DNA of 16,537 nt from Micromonospora_J zhanjiangensis. Lineage in GTDB: Bacteria; Actinomycetota; Actinomycetes; Mycobacteriales; Micromonosporaceae. The position numbers and the translations under genes are program-made. This document shows, in pieces, positions 15,940-16,537 of this stretch (positions are counted from its first letter, which is position 1; each line of letters starts with the position of its first letter). The notes under the pieces were generated by a model. It was given only the letters and a program-made list of their open reading frames with translations. It made no database searches and was not told where the DNA came from. The DNA lies in contig NZ_JBHSBN010000052.1 in the NCBI RefSeq assembly GCF_042650605.1, positions 1 to 16,537 of the forward strand, given 5' to 3'.

Positions 15940-16401
15940 TTACCACCGGTTCGAGGATCGGCACCCGGCCACGATAGCGGCGCAGCCGGCGAGCGCGACC
16001 CGTATTTCTACGCCGTGACGATCGCGTGGCTGGTTGCTCGCCATCGAGGTTGGGACGATCGCTGCCGCGCCGTTGCGCGGCTTGCCATCGGATGACGAGG
16101 ACCAGGCCGCAAAACAGTTGGCGCGACGGCAAGCGCGTTGATGGTCCGCGGGTAGGGCCCGCCAGACTCCGCCGTTGTGGGTGACGTAGCGGATCGCGTC
16201 GATGCTGTCGCGGCGTGAGTGTGTTGGTGGGCGGCCTCCACGGGGTCCGGTGCCGCCGGCGGGAACCAGCGGTGCCAGCACTGCCCATTCGGTGTCGGTC
16301 ATGTCCGAGGGATACCGGCGGACACGGCCACTGGGCAGGTGTTTCGCCGACGTGGCCGGGCCGGTGGATGCGCGGGTACCGGCGACAAGGTAGAACGTCA
16401 T
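15940..16401 (-). pseudogene. IS5-like transposase remnant (N-terminal DUF4096-type domain)
   Basis: Reading leftward from the ATG at 16401, residues resemble the N-terminal domain of IS5-group transposases: RRYPSDMTDTEWAVLAPLVP, then RGGRPPTHSRRDSIDAIRYV and GGVWRALPADH, ending near 16141. After that the expected PPWxTVYxxFxxW segment is recognisable only as a degraded ANCFAAW-like stretch, and no DDE catalytic core follows. The frame stays open to about 15940, but the rest is not recognisable and is probably decayed or rearranged DNA. A leader of about 25 residues precedes the conserved part. The remnant is convergent with the caspase-STAND gene and about 10 bases from the next insertion sequence. 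Confidence 0.65.
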
Positions 16402-16410
16402 ACAGGGCCT

Positions 16411-16537
16411 TGTCCCGCACCGGGTTTGATGGAGATATCGAAACCTGGGAGGAACAGCAGCGATGCCGGCACCGAAGAAGTACAACGATGAGTTGCGTGA
16501 GCGTGCGACGCGGCTGGCGGTCGAGGCTCGCCGGGAT
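16411..16537 (+). mobile_element. Left part of an IS3-family-like insertion sequence (runs off the window)
   Basis: The element is inferred from the orfA start at 16463 and from a plausible terminal repeat beginning TGTCCCGCACCGGGTTTGAT at 16411; IS3-family elements start with TG. The exact left end cannot be proven because the right end and target duplication are outside the window. Confidence 0.5.
16463..16537 (+). CDS. IS3-family transposase OrfA, N-terminal fragment (cut by window edge)
   Basis: Only 25 codons are present. They encode MPAPKKYNDELRERATRLAV followed by EARRD, the typical opening of the helix-turn-helix OrfA proteins of IS3-group elements, which bind the terminal repeats and are fused to OrfB by programmed frameshifting. 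GGGAGGA (16447-16453) lies nine bases before the ATG. The reading frame is open to the window end; the remainder cannot be judged. Confidence 0.75.
   Translation, partial: MPAPKKYNDELRERATRLAVEARRD

Noticed and set aside
14705..16420. 571-aa minus-strand open frame opposite the WD40 region
   Set aside because: Mostly the complement of the WD40 array, showing antisense repeats (RIPQ...) and no family features; only its far end overlaps the transposase remnant, in another frame.

Overview
The window is high-GC DNA from an actinomycete. The gene order ald - xerD - parA - scpA - scpB - rluB - cmk - der - tRNA-Pro, the frequent GTG/TTG starts and the GC-rich codons fit a filamentous actinobacterium. 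Micromonosporaceae (Micromonospora or a relative) is my best guess; the assignment is an inference from gene order and style, not from a search.

Bases 1-9626 are ordinary chromosomal core. A small leftward gene for a TM2-domain membrane protein (275-553) is followed by a clear 12-bp hairpin and then by a larger, nearly perfect inverted repeat that looks like a dispersed element. Divergent from it is alanine dehydrogenase (ald). Then comes a tightly packed rightward block: tyrosine recombinase XerD, an orphan ParA ATPase, the two condensin accessory subunits ScpA and ScpB, pseudouridine synthase RluB, cytidylate kinase and the double GTPase Der. Overlaps at scpA/scpB, scpB/rluB and cmk/der suggest translational coupling. 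The block joins chromosome organisation (XerD, ParA, ScpAB) to ribosome and nucleotide functions (RluB, Der, Cmk), and a strong hairpin closes it after der.

Bases 9627-9703 encode tRNA-Pro(GGG), which appears to be an integration site. Directly 3' of it lies a tyrosine integrase of the pSAM2/AICE type, pointing towards the tRNA and broken by three separate frame losses. Next to the integrase start a two-gene operon runs rightward: a 141-aa small protein that matches my recollection of the EACC1 family (effector-associated constant component 1), and a 1436-aa protein with an N-terminal caspase-like protease, a STAND-type NTPase, one transmembrane helix and 14 WD40 repeats. This architecture matches the NTP-dependent biological-conflict systems described from actinobacteria, in which recognition by the repeats is thought to activate the effector (here a protease), possibly causing cell suicide. 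It is the most interesting item in the window.

Bases 15863-16537 hold mobile-element debris: a degenerate IS5-like transposase on the minus strand, then the start of an IS3-type orfA running off the right edge. The whole 9.7-16.5 kb stretch therefore reads as a tRNA-anchored accessory island carrying a conflict system, with a dead integrase at one end and insertion sequences at the other.
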